Below, piece by piece: positions 1 through 7,332 of a DNA stretch of 28,628 nucleotides. Position numbers and translations under genes: made by a program. A model generated the notes under the pieces. It ran no database searches and was not told the DNA's origin. It saw nothing but the letters and a program-made list of their open reading frames with translations. This stretch comes from an uncultured Geobacter sp. (lineage in GTDB: Bacteria > Desulfobacterota > Desulfuromonadia > Geobacterales > Geobacteraceae), in contig CALABV010000114.1 in the NCBI GenBank assembly GCA_937886325.1, forward strand, positions 1 through 28,628, read 5' to 3'. Position 1 is the stretch's first letter. Every line of letters starts with the position of its first letter.

Positions 1-864
1 GGCCCGCACCGTAATGGCCCCGCTGCGATTGACCGCTCCGCCGACCACGGTGTCGCCGACCCCTTTTTCCTTCGGCAGAGATTCCCCGGTAACCAGAGAC
101 TCGTCGACCGTGGATCGGCCTTCCAGGACCACGCCGTCAACGGGTATGGTCTCACCGGGACGGATTCCGACCACATCGCCGACCCTGACGGTGGAGGCGG
201 CAACCTCCCGTTCCCCTGTGTCGGTAACCAGCCTCGCCTTGTCCGCCTGGAGCCGCAGGAGCTTTTTCAGAGCGTCTCCAGCCCGCCCCCGGGCACGTGA
301 CTCCAGGTATTTACCGAGGCGGATGAAGGTTATCAGCATGGCGGAAGTCTCGAAAAAGACCGCACTGTGGCCGCCGAAAGCGCCGAAAAATGCGAACACC
401 GAATAAAAGTACGCGGCAGAGGTGCCGAGAGCAATCAGCACATCCATATTCGCGCCGCGATTCTTCAGGGCGTACCAGGACCCGCGGTAAAATGTCAGCC
501 CCGCGGAAAACTGGACAAGGGTGGCGAGGATGAAACCAACCCAGCCCGCAACCGGATGGTCATGGACAAACATGGTTGCCATGATCGGCAGCGAAGCGAC
601 GAGGCTGAACAGGAACCAGGTGCGCTGGGATGTATGCTCGACGGTCTCGTCCGCACGGGAGCGGATCCCGTATCCGAGCTTGACCACAAGAGATTCAACA
701 TCGCGGAGACTGATCCTGCCGGGATCATACTCAACCGTCAGCTCCTCAAGGGGAAAATTCACGAAGGCGCTGCTGATACCGGCGGTTGCGGCCAGCTCCC
801 GCTCGATGCGGGCGGCACAGGCCGAGCAGGACATCCCGGTAACGGCAAGAGTTTTCTTTTCCAT
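1..864 (-). CDS. copA: Copper-translocating P-type ATPase, N-terminal part (C-terminus off window)
   Basis: Seen: the minus strand is open from an ATG at 864 to the window edge, giving 288 residues with no stop. Residues 10-20 carry the heavy-metal-binding motif GMSCSACAARI (Cys13, Cys16). Hydrophobic helices follow from about residue 82 to 185. The actuator-domain motif TGES is at 259-262, in VDESLVTGESLPKE. The start has a good ribosome-binding site, GGAAGG, 5 nt upstream. Known: this is the order of P1B-type (copper or silver) exporters, which pump cytosolic Cu+ outward using ATP; the full protein is usually 700-800 aa. The phosphorylation site (DKTG) and the CPC helix lie outside the window, so metal specificity is inferred from the CxxC domain and overall similarity to CopA. 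A repeat element (926-1108) sits 62 bp upstream and may have replaced or brought the promoter region. Confidence 0.9.
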   Translation of the reverse strand, partial: MEKKTLAVTGMSCSACAARIERELAATAGISSAFVNFPLEELTVEYDPGRISLRDVESLVVKLGYGIRSRADETVEHTSQRTWFLFSLVASLPIMATMFVHDHPVAGWVGFILATLVQFSAGLTFYRGSWYALKNRGANMDVLIALGTSAAYFYSVFAFFGAFGGHSAVFFETSAMLITFIRLGKYLESRARGRAGDALKKLLRLQADKARLVTDTGEREVAASTVRVGDVVGIRPGETIPVDGVVLEGRSTVDESLVTGESLPKEKGVGDTVVGGAVNRSGAITVRA

Positions 865-925
865 ACGACCTTCCGTTCTCTCCAGCGACGGTGGGACTGG
901 AGCAGAATATCTTTCATCCTATATT

Positions 926-1108
926 CGGCAGTTGGAGTCATCCTTCGTTCACTCCGGATGCCCTTCTTCTGCTGCTCTAGACTCATTTCGCTACAGCCGA
1001 TGAACTCACCCTGCGGGTTCGGACACCATCGGCTGTTGACGCTCCATTTCGCCAAGAGCAGCAACGAATCAGGCCGAAGTCGTTCTCTTCGGACAACTCC
1101 AACTGCCG
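926..1108 (-). repeat. MITE-like palindromic repeat, copy 1
   Basis: The element is bounded by a perfect 12-bp terminal inverted repeat, CGGCAGTTGGAG (926-937) and its complement (1097-1108); matching continues to 16 of 18 bp. It is internally palindromic: an ACAGCCGAT/ATCGGCTGT pair and a GCTGCTCT/AGAGCAGC pair flank a centre. A second copy in the opposite orientation is at 5729-5907, roughly 80-85 % identical by eye. No transposase is encoded and I see no clear target duplication. It lies directly upstream of copA. Confidence 0.8.
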
Positions 1109-1274
1109 TTTTCAGGTTCATGACTCAATGGGGAAAATAGTACCACACGGAGATATCTCGTCGCGCTCCCGGCACGGAGCTTCAGCAAGACACGAAGGGG
1201 CGCTATGGGAAGAGCCGAAGTGAGAGCGCTCGCGGATATGGGAAACGGAAAGAAAGATGCGCACGGAACGCCGT
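1109..1274. other. Short intergenic stretch, nothing recognised
   Basis: This stretch lies between repeat copy 1 and the 3' end of the UPF0158-like gene. I see no convincing ORF with a ribosome-binding site, no strong hairpin terminator and no consensus promoter. Confidence 0.5.
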
Positions 1275-1712
1275 TCAGGTCGTCTCGTCGGAGAGAAAGA
1301 TATCGTTTATTTCCAGCCAGTTTCGTATTCGCGTCGCTGTCAGCTCATCCTTGAGGGCAACGAGACGTTCTTTCTCCTCGGGATAGAAGGAAAGGATCTC
1401 GTCGAGGCGCCCGAAAGGACGCTTTCCCATGAATGAACGTTCTAGGATGTTCTTCAGGGCGGGATTCGTCATACCCTTGATGAACTCATGAAGAAGCTGT
1501 CTCTCCTGGTCGTAGTCGAAGTCCGGTATCTGGAGATAGCGCTCTTCATTCATCTCAATCTCTTCCCAGAAGTCATCGTCCTCATAGTCGATGGGCACGG
1601 AAAAGATCTCTCCCGTCTCCCTGTCCAGGAAATAGACGGTTTCCGGGTCGACATTTTCGAACGCGTCGAGCAGGTCGTCCCACACTATCTCAACGTCACG
1701 CATGAATCCCAT
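1275..1712 (-). CDS. UPF0158-like protein of unknown function
   Basis: About 145 residues, strongly acidic. The N-terminal part contains VYFLDRETGEIFSV followed by an acidic run (YEDDDFWEEIEMNEERYLQIP). That pattern resembles the UPF0158 family, a small widespread family with no assigned role. The C-terminal half (FIKGMTNPALKNILERSF, then a helical ERLVALKDEL stretch) looks alpha-helical. The start is uncertain. An ATG at 1712 (MGFMRDVEIVWDD) and one at 1703 (MRDVEIVWDD) are both possible and neither has a good ribosome-binding site. The reading frame stays open to 1817, but a longer protein would run into the divergently transcribed lpxH. The family assignment rests on recalled motif similarity only. 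Confidence 0.65.
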   Translation of the reverse strand: MGFMRDVEIVWDDLLDAFENVDPETVYFLDRETGEIFSVPIDYEDDDFWEEIEMNEERYLQIPDFDYDQERQLLHEFIKGMTNPALKNILERSFMGKRPFGRLDEILSFYPEEKERLVALKDELTATRIRNWLEINDIFLSDETT

Positions 1713-1781
1713 ACCGGAAACCATCCCCCATGACCGCAGAAACCTTTGCCGAACCGGGCGAAAGCCGGAAGGGCGTCCGCC

Positions 1782-1810
1782 TTTACCTTTTACCGCATTT
1801 TCGTTATAGT
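1782..1810 (+). promoter_or_regulatory. Candidate sigma70 promoter of lpxH
   Basis: A -35 box TTTACC (1782-1787), a 17-bp spacer and a -10 box TATAGT (1805-1810). The -10 box ends only 6 nt before the ATG at 1817, so the predicted transcription start falls on or next to the start codon. No Shine-Dalgarno sequence lies between them. Confidence 0.5.
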
Positions 1811-1816
1811 GCGGCA

Positions 1817-2539
1817 ATGCGAAAGGTATTCATTGCCGATGCTCACCTGCGTAATCCCGATGATGAAAACTACCGGCTTCTTGCGCGATTCCTGTCCGAA
1901 TTGCACGGTACGACGGAAACGCTGTTCATCCTCGGAGATCTGTTCGAGTTCTGGATCGGCTACCGGCCCGCCGCCTTCCCCCACTACCTGCCTATCCTGG
2001 AGCACTTACGGAAGCTTTCAGCCTCCGGAACCGGCATCGTCTATTTTGAAGGGAACCATGACTTTCACATGGGCACGCACTTCTCGGAAGCCGTCGGCGC
2101 AACCATCTTTCCAGGCCCCGCGGTCCTGACCCTGGACGGCAGGAAATGCTTTCTCTGCCACGGCGACGAGATAAACTCCCATGATTACGGGTCCAGGCTT
2201 CTCCGTCTCCTTCTGCACAATCGAGCCACGAAAGCTCTTTTCCCCCTGGTCCCCCCGCCGGCTGTCTGCCGCCTGGCAGAATACATGTCCCGCCGCAGCA
2301 AAGGGAATCACGGAAAAAGAAACGCGAAGTGGGACTACCGGCAGCTGCTCCATGAATACGCCGAGGCGAGATTCCGCGATGACTGCGACGCGGTTATCAG
2401 CGCCCACTTTCACCTGCCCCTCCTGTCAACGCGAAACCGTGGAAAAACCCGGACCCTGCTCTCGCTTGGAGACTGGATTACCCAGTATTCCTATGGGGAA
2501 CTGCGGGAGGGAAACTTCTTTCTTCACGTATACCGCTGA
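1817..2539 (+). CDS. lpxH: UDP-2,3-diacylglucosamine diphosphatase (LpxH-type metallophosphoesterase)
   Basis: 240 residues, the usual length of LpxH. All calcineurin-like metal ligands are visible: Asp8 and His10 (FIADAH), Asp41 (ILGDLFEFW), Asn80 (EGNHD), His115 (CHGDE), and His197/His199 (SAHFH). Known: LpxH removes UMP from UDP-2,3-diacylglucosamine at the inner face of the cytoplasmic membrane, giving lipid X for lipid A. GDLFEFW is close to the LpxH signature GDLFEAW, but the protein has GNHD and AHFH where the E. coli enzyme has GNRD and GHTH, so a related phosphoesterase is not excluded. The ATG at 1817 is chosen because the conserved core begins there; an in-frame ATG at 1730 would add 29 unconserved residues. 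No ribosome-binding site precedes it. The gene is transcribed away from the UPF0158-like gene. Confidence 0.8.
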   Translation: MRKVFIADAHLRNPDDENYRLLARFLSELHGTTETLFILGDLFEFWIGYRPAAFPHYLPILEHLRKLSASGTGIVYFEGNHDFHMGTHFSEAVGATIFPGPAVLTLDGRKCFLCHGDEINSHDYGSRLLRLLLHNRATKALFPLVPPPAVCRLAEYMSRRSKGNHGKRNAKWDYRQLLHEYAEARFRDDCDAVISAHFHLPLLSTRNRGKTRTLLSLGDWITQYSYGELREGNFFLHVYR

Positions 2540-2599
2540 CGCCTCACGGCCGCACTCGCTCTGCACGTTCGCTTTCCCGTATCAAGATGGATCCCGGTC

Positions 2600-3982
2600 T
2601 CACTCCTTAAGCAACGACTGCAGATCGGGACTCCTGTCCGCGAAGAATTCTTCAAGCGCCTCCGCCCCCAGACGCGAAGCCTTTATCTTCCATCGGCTCT
2701 GATTGATGACTAAAGCGACAAGGGCGATCCGGGGGTCTTCAGCAGGGGCATACGCCGCGAACCAAGTATAGCTGCCCTCCGGGTCCGTGCCGTTTATGGA
2801 GCCTGTTTTGGCGCATATGGTGACCGACGGCAGCTTGGGACGGCCTTGCCGATCATGAAACGCCCTCCTGGATGTGCCTTCGGTAACGGTTGTCAGGAGC
2901 ATGCGGGATAGCTTGTCGGCGGTCTCCGTTGTCACCAGGTGTCCGATTATCTGGGGCTTTGCCGCGGGAAGAACCCTGTTACCCCCATCACGTATCTCTT
3001 CCGCCAGTATGGGGGCCAGCATGGTACCCTTGTTCGCGAGCCCGGCCATCATGACCGCCGCGTGGAAAGGCGATATCTTCACCTCCCTCCCGAGCCCGCA
3101 CCCCATCAGCTTCAGCTCCAGATCGTCCTTGGGAAGCACTGCACGGCTGGGAACGACAGGCATTCCAGGAAAGAGCGTCTGGTTGAACCCGAAACGGCGC
3201 GCATAAGACATGATCAGCTCGCGCCCGACCACATCGCTGGCAAGCCTTCCGAAAACCGGGTTGATGGATTTCCCCATGGCCAGGTCGAGCGGCATCTGTT
3301 GACCGGCCTTCTTCGGGTTGACGCTCCAGTATTTCGGGTTTTCGGAATAGGATGACCCTCTGAAGGCGAACATGGTATCCGGTTCGACCTTTTTCAGCTC
3401 AAGGGCGGCGCATGCGGTGACCATCTTGAAGAGCGACGCCATCGGATACACCTTGTAGAACGCATCGTCGCCCCATCCTGGATTCACCGACGAAAATCCG
3501 GTAAGTGCCAGCACCTTTCCCGTCTTCGGCTCGATGGCCACAAAAACGCCGAAGGGAACGTCATTTTCCGCCATCACCCTCTCTACCCTGTTCTGGAGCG
3601 CGGGAGAGATTGTATAGGAAACCAGACCTCCGTCGGGGAGAGGGGCAACCAGCCGATTACCAGCTATCTCGGCATTTTTCAGGACATCAGCAGCGAGGCG
3701 GAAAGACCGGTAGGAAAGAGACTCCCGTGAAGCGGCGTTAGCATTCCCCGCGCCCTGGCCCCGGGAAAAGGAGAAGCCGGAGAGTGCGGACTTGACGAGA
3801 AAGGAGACAGGATACAACGCCAGGACGCCGCAAAGGAGCGGAAGGACAACCTTGAGGCGTTTTCTGTCCTTCTTCGTTTCGGCAAGAGCTTTAAAGGTAT
3901 TCCTGGTATTTCTTTTCTTCCGAAATAAAGAAGAAAGAGAAACAAGACGTTTGCGTTCCGTAATATTTTTCAGATCATGCAT
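2600..3982 (-). CDS. Penicillin-binding protein, transpeptidase domain, short form
   Basis: 460 residues. A basic cytoplasmic tail (1-43) is followed by one membrane helix (about 44-66) and a periplasmic region. The three penicillin-binding motifs are in order: SLFK at 183-186 with the nucleophile Ser183, SIN at 239-241, and KTGS at 392-395. Known: such enzymes make D,D-cross-links in peptidoglycan and are acylated by beta-lactams. The spacing from membrane helix to SxxK is only about 115 residues, so the pedestal or dimerisation domain of typical class B PBPs (FtsI, PBP2) is absent or very reduced, and there is no glycosyltransferase domain. No SEDS partner gene is adjacent. The ATG at 3982 has a poor ribosome-binding site. 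A consensus promoter (4069-4097) lies about 90 bp upstream, so the gene is probably transcribed alone. Confidence 0.85.
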   Translation of the reverse strand: MHDLKNITERKRLVSLSSLFRKKRNTRNTFKALAETKKDRKRLKVVLPLLCGVLALYPVSFLVKSALSGFSFSRGQGAGNANAASRESLSYRSFRLAADVLKNAEIAGNRLVAPLPDGGLVSYTISPALQNRVERVMAENDVPFGVFVAIEPKTGKVLALTGFSSVNPGWGDDAFYKVYPMASLFKMVTACAALELKKVEPDTMFAFRGSSYSENPKYWSVNPKKAGQQMPLDLAMGKSINPVFGRLASDVVGRELIMSYARRFGFNQTLFPGMPVVPSRAVLPKDDLELKLMGCGLGREVKISPFHAAVMMAGLANKGTMLAPILAEEIRDGGNRVLPAAKPQIIGHLVTTETADKLSRMLLTTVTEGTSRRAFHDRQGRPKLPSVTICAKTGSINGTDPEGSYTWFAAYAPAEDPRIALVALVINQSRWKIKASRLGAEALEEFFADRSPDLQSLLKE

Positions 3983-4068
3983 GGGCAGGTCATCAATCGC
4001 AGGGCTCGTAGTTATACCGTTCTTCAGGGCTTCGAAAAGGACAGGGAATCATCCTATAATTGCGCGCA

Positions 4069-4097
4069 ACTATATGCTAGTTACCGAGGTTTGTCAA
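4069..4097 (-). promoter_or_regulatory. Sigma70 promoter of the penicillin-binding protein gene
   Basis: On the minus strand: TTGACA (4097-4092), 17-bp spacer, TATAGT (4074-4069), an almost perfect sigma70 promoter. The predicted transcript has a leader of about 80 nt before the ATG at 3982. Confidence 0.7.
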
Positions 4098-4143
4098 TTA
4101 CGGGCACAGGCGGCGGTGCACCCCGACAACGTTTCTTTTGTTC

Positions 4144-4347
4144 TCAGTAGTGCGGCGGCGGTTCCTCTTCCAGCGGGTCTCTCACGTCCGAGGGACACAG
4201 CTTCCGCAATTGCTGCATCAACTCCCTGAAACCGGCCCGCAACTCCTCAATGGCGAACTGCTGCCGCGTGACGACCTCGTTTAACTGCTGAATGGTGTTT
4301 TCATGGTGCATAAGCTGGATCTCTATGTCCGTTATCCGCTCTTTCAT
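4144..4347 (-). CDS. slyX: SlyX family protein
   Basis: 67 residues. The N-terminal two thirds form a heptad-like coiled coil (ITDIEIQLMHHENTIQQLNE, then VVTRQQFAIEELRAGF). The protein ends in the family's characteristic proline tail, EEEPPPHY. Known: SlyX is a small conserved proteobacterial protein of unknown function, named from its position next to slyD in E. coli. The ATG at 4347 has a strong ribosome-binding site (GAGAGGAGG). The gene starts 24 bp after the FAD-dependent dehydrogenase gene on the same strand, so the two are probably cotranscribed. Confidence 0.9.
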   Translation of the reverse strand: MKERITDIEIQLMHHENTIQQLNEVVTRQQFAIEELRAGFRELMQQLRKLCPSDVRDPLEEEPPPHY

Positions 4348-4371
4348 GGCTGCCTCCTCTCAGATCGAGTG

Positions 4372-5655
4372 TTAGGGCCTACTCCTCGACAGAATCCCTT
4401 CCGCCGCCCGAATCCCGCTTGCCCAGGCCGCGGTTATGCCGCGGGATGTTCCTGCCCCGTCGCCGACCATGTAGACGTTTTCGCTCACCCGGAAATGGCG
4501 GTCGCGAAAGGCGGGCTTGTTCGCGTACATCTTGATCTCCGGATAGTACATGATGGTGCTCGGGTGGAGAATGCCCGGAATGATGGTGTCGAGCTTCTTC
4601 ATGGCCGCCCAGATGTGGCGCATGATCTTGGCCGGGACCGCCAACCCCAGGTCACCGGCCGTGACCGGGCAACTTGGCGGGAACGAGTAGAGATCCTCGT
4701 TAAAGGTTTCCGCGGTGGAGCGTTTCTCCATGCGGAAATCCCCGACCCGCTGCATGAGCGGTTTTCCGCCTCCGATCTCGTTGGCCAGCCTGCCGAGGAA
4801 CACGGCCATCTGCTGTCCGCTCCTGACCGGGTCTTTCAGGCCGATGGTCTTGAGCAGGGCGAAATTGACCAGATTGTTCCCCTCATGCTCCTCGGAGAGG
4901 GCATGGCCGTTGACCAGGCTGAACCCCTGATACCGCTCGAGCACCACCCGCGCATGACCGGAGTTGGTGCAGAAGGTGCGCACCCTTTCGGGGAAGAGGA
5001 ACTTGGGGTCGTAGTAATCCTTGACGATGGGGTAGTTGTCGATCGTAGTCTCCAGTCGGATCCCCACATCGACCTCGTTGTCGATGTAATCGATACCCAT
5101 CCGTTCCATTACCTGCTGAAGAAAGCTGAACCCCTTCCGTCCGGGAGCGACAATCACCGTCCCTCCCCGCACCGTTTCCGTACCGTCGACCACCACTCCC
5201 GGCCCGGACGAGTCGTCGAAGACATCGGTCACCTCCCTCTCCAGAGCGAAGTGCACGCCTCTGCCCGCGAGCTCGTCCAGGAGGCGGCGGATCAGCTCCC
5301 TGCTCCGATCCGTGCCCACATGGGCCTGGCGGACGTCGAGCAGGGTCACGCCGATGCGCTCCGCCCGCCGCCGGTAGACCTCCAGGTTCTGCTTCTCCTT
5401 GATGACGGGCCGCAGGCATTCCTCCACCCGCGGCAGGAGCCGCTCCGCCTCCTCCCTGGTCCAGTTCTGGACGACAAAGCCGATGGGATAGGTGTAATTC
5501 TGTTTGCAGTCGTTCAGCAGGCCTCCTGAGCAGATCTTCTCCCGGTCTATCATGAGAATGGAAAGGGACGGGGAGACGTCGGTCAGGTGAAAGGCTGCGC
5601 CGAGACCTGCCGGGCCGGTGCCGACGATGATGACGTCATAGTTGGAAGAGAGCAT
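4372..5655 (-). CDS. FAD-dependent dehydrogenase (COG2509-like)
   Basis: 427 residues. The N-terminus is a Rossmann dinucleotide-binding motif, DVIIVGTGPAGLGAAF (GxGxxG at 12-17). A C-terminal FAD-contacting segment reads VYMVGDGAGTSRGITAAWASG. The order and spacing resemble the uncharacterised FAD-dependent dehydrogenases related to HI0933/YhiN-type flavoproteins; several Cys are present (CSGGLLNDCKQNY near residue 42) but no Fe-S motif. Known: family members are soluble flavoproteins whose substrate is usually unknown. The ATG at 5655 is preceded by GGAG at 7 nt. slyX follows 24 bp downstream. Repeat copy 2 (5729-5907) begins 73 bp upstream on the other side of its promoter region. Flavoprotein identity is sure; the reaction is not. 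Confidence 0.8.
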   Translation of the reverse strand: MLSSNYDVIIVGTGPAGLGAAFHLTDVSPSLSILMIDREKICSGGLLNDCKQNYTYPIGFVVQNWTREEAERLLPRVEECLRPVIKEKQNLEVYRRRAERIGVTLLDVRQAHVGTDRSRELIRRLLDELAGRGVHFALEREVTDVFDDSSGPGVVVDGTETVRGGTVIVAPGRKGFSFLQQVMERMGIDYIDNEVDVGIRLETTIDNYPIVKDYYDPKFLFPERVRTFCTNSGHARVVLERYQGFSLVNGHALSEEHEGNNLVNFALLKTIGLKDPVRSGQQMAVFLGRLANEIGGGKPLMQRVGDFRMEKRSTAETFNEDLYSFPPSCPVTAGDLGLAVPAKIMRHIWAAMKKLDTIIPGILHPSTIMYYPEIKMYANKPAFRDRHFRVSENVYMVGDGAGTSRGITAAWASGIRAAEGILSRSRP

Positions 5656-5728
5656 GGTCGTCTCCGTTTTCGAATTCCTGTTTGGCGTCCTCGAGCGATA
5701 TAATACGGCCGATGAATAATCCTTAAAA

Positions 5729-5907
5729 CGGCAGTTGGAGGTATCCGTAGAGAGCGACTCTGTTCTATTTCGTTGCTGCTCTTAGCGAAATGGAGCGGCC
5801 ACAGCCGATACTGTCCGAACCCGAAGGGTTCATCGGCTGTAGCGAAATGAGCTTAGAGCAGCAGAAAGAGGGCAATCGGAGCGAACGAAGGATGCCTCCA
5901 ACTGCCG
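5729..5907 (+). repeat. MITE-like palindromic repeat, copy 2
   Basis: Same element as 926-1108 in opposite orientation: terminal CGGCAGTTGGAG (5729-5740) and its perfect inverted partner (5896-5907). Inner inverted pairs GCTGCTCTTAGC/GCTTAGAGCAGC and ACAGCCGAT/ATCGGCTGT close on a central hairpin, GAACCC-GAA-GGGTTC. Read as RNA it could fold into one long imperfect hairpin. As with copy 1, a gene starts shortly downstream (5982), with the element in the same orientation relative to that gene. Confidence 0.8.
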
Positions 5908-5981
5908 AATCTTGGATAATGCGTCTCACCACAGGAGTGGTACAATCGCTGTATCACCAGTTTACCGAAAGGAAGGATAGT

Positions 5982-6293
5982 ATGCATCTTGAAAAGGGTC
6001 TTGAAGTGTTGGTGAAAGATTGGCGGAACCTCCACGAAGAAGGCGGCGCCAAAATGTCGGTGGAGGCAATTGTCGGCAGGTTGGGCGATTGCTGCAAAAA
6101 TAAACTGATTCCGGAAATGAACGCGGAGCAGATTGCGGAACTGATCATCGCCGACCTCAGGCAGATTCCGGGCGCGCTGGAAAACGCGGAGAAATTCATC
6201 GAGCACTTTGCGTCGCCGGAAGACCTGCTGGAGGAAATAGACCTTGATTGCTTCGTGTCCGATCTGCTGATGACCGAAGACGACGATGTATAA
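5982..6293 (+). CDS. Hypothetical acidic protein, 103 residues
   Basis: I do not recognise a family. The protein begins MHLEKGLEVLVKDWRNLHEE. It is predicted mostly helical, has two cysteines in GDCCKNK, and ends very acidic (DLLMTEDDDV). It has no signal peptide or membrane helix, so it is probably cytoplasmic. The ATG at 5982 is chosen because AAAGGAAGG precedes it at good spacing. The same frame is open back to 5790, inside repeat copy 2, but that part is repeat sequence. An extended -10-like TGGTACAAT at 5938-5946 could supply a promoter between repeat and gene. It is convergent with gluQ, with 51 bp between the ends. Real gene: likely; function: unknown. Confidence 0.7.
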   Translation: MHLEKGLEVLVKDWRNLHEEGGAKMSVEAIVGRLGDCCKNKLIPEMNAEQIAELIIADLRQIPGALENAEKFIEHFASPEDLLEEIDLDCFVSDLLMTEDDDV

Positions 6294-6344
6294 ACGTATC
6301 GGCCCTCATCGGGATTCTCCGGAAGAGGCCCGGTACGCCGGCCG

Positions 6345-7316
6345 TCATTGCCCTCCTTTGCGTATATCCAATGTCCGGCGAAGAAACTCCCCCGAGTTCC
6401 GGGGAACCGTTTCAGGAGTGAAGGAGGCAATCGCCCATCGGAGTATCTCGCCGCAAGGCGCGTCACAAAGGCCGGACGGCGGGTCCTGACCGAGAAAACG
6501 GAGGGCGGAAACGAGTAACAGATGCCCTTCTCGCCCCAGGTCCCGACCGGTGGCAAGGGAAACGGCATTGTCCCGTTTGCTGAGCTTGCCCCCTCCGGGG
6601 CCGGTGACCAGGGGAAGATGATAGTAGGAAGGGGTGGAATAGCCGAGAAGGCGCTGCAGATGGATCTGCCGCGGCGTGGAAGAAAGGAGATCCGCGCCGC
6701 GGACGACCTGGGTCACCCCCGATTCCGCGTCGTCCACCACCACGGCAAGCTGATAGGCAAAGGGTCCGTCGGCGCGCTTGATAACGAAATCGCCTCCTGA
6801 AGTGGAGAGTGTCCGGCTGACCGTCCCCATGATCCCGTCGTGAAAAGAGATCGCCTCGTCACCCGCCCGCACCCTGACCGACCGTGCCTCCTTTCCCTCG
6901 GAAAGGCCGGACCGGCATATGCCGGGATAGACGGGTTCCTCCTCACCGGAATGGGGGGCTGATGCGATACGGGCTATCTCGGCCCGGGAGCAACCGCACG
7001 GATAGGCCGCCCCTTCCCGCAGAAGGCGATCCAGCGCTTCCCGGTAAACACCGATACGACGGCTCTGGTAGAGGACCTCTCCGTCCCAGCGGAACCCGAG
7101 GATTTCCAGGGTCCGGAATATGTCGTCGGTCATGCCCGGCACTACCCGCGGAGTATCCAGGTCTTCGATACGGAGGAGCCAGAGTCCGCTTTCCCTCTTT
7201 GCCATGACGTAGCTGCCGAGGGCAGCCACCAGGGAACCCAGGTGGAGCGGTCCGGTGGGTGAGGGGGCGAAACGGCCCACGGTACGGAGAGTATCGGATT
7301 GTTCGCATGAAATCAT
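6345..7316 (-). CDS. gluQ: Glutamyl-Q tRNA(Asp) synthetase
   Basis: 323 residues, resembling the catalytic half of glutamyl-tRNA synthetase without an anticodon-binding domain, as expected for GluQ-RS. The class I signatures are present: the HIGH-like motif in PSPTGPLHLGSLVAALG (HLGS at 25-28) and the KMSKS-like motif in GGGKLSKRDNAVSL. The family's zinc site is visible as YPCGCSR with a later YPGIC. Known: the enzyme activates glutamate and attaches it to queuosine at position 34 of tRNA-Asp. The ATG at 7316 lies 16 bp after the tatD-family gene on the same strand, with GAGGAA upstream, so the two are an operon. Confidence 0.93.
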   Translation of the reverse strand: MISCEQSDTLRTVGRFAPSPTGPLHLGSLVAALGSYVMAKRESGLWLLRIEDLDTPRVVPGMTDDIFRTLEILGFRWDGEVLYQSRRIGVYREALDRLLREGAAYPCGCSRAEIARIASAPHSGEEEPVYPGICRSGLSEGKEARSVRVRAGDEAISFHDGIMGTVSRTLSTSGGDFVIKRADGPFAYQLAVVVDDAESGVTQVVRGADLLSSTPRQIHLQRLLGYSTPSYYHLPLVTGPGGGKLSKRDNAVSLATGRDLGREGHLLLVSALRFLGQDPPSGLCDAPCGEILRWAIASFTPETVPRNSGEFLRRTLDIRKGGQ

Positions 7317-7332
7317 TGTATTCGAGCGTTCC

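Noticed and set aside
926..1108. A transposase-bearing insertion sequence
   Set aside because: At about 180 bp it encodes no transposase and shows no clear target-site duplication; only a MITE-like or palindromic repeat can be claimed.
4303..5529. A 408-codon plus-strand frame opposite the FAD dehydrogenase
   Set aside because: Antisense of a gene with clear flavoprotein motifs; no domain of its own.
5790..5981. A longer start for the 103-aa protein
   Set aside because: The extra 64 residues are repeat-element sequence, while a good ribosome-binding site sits just before ATG 5982.
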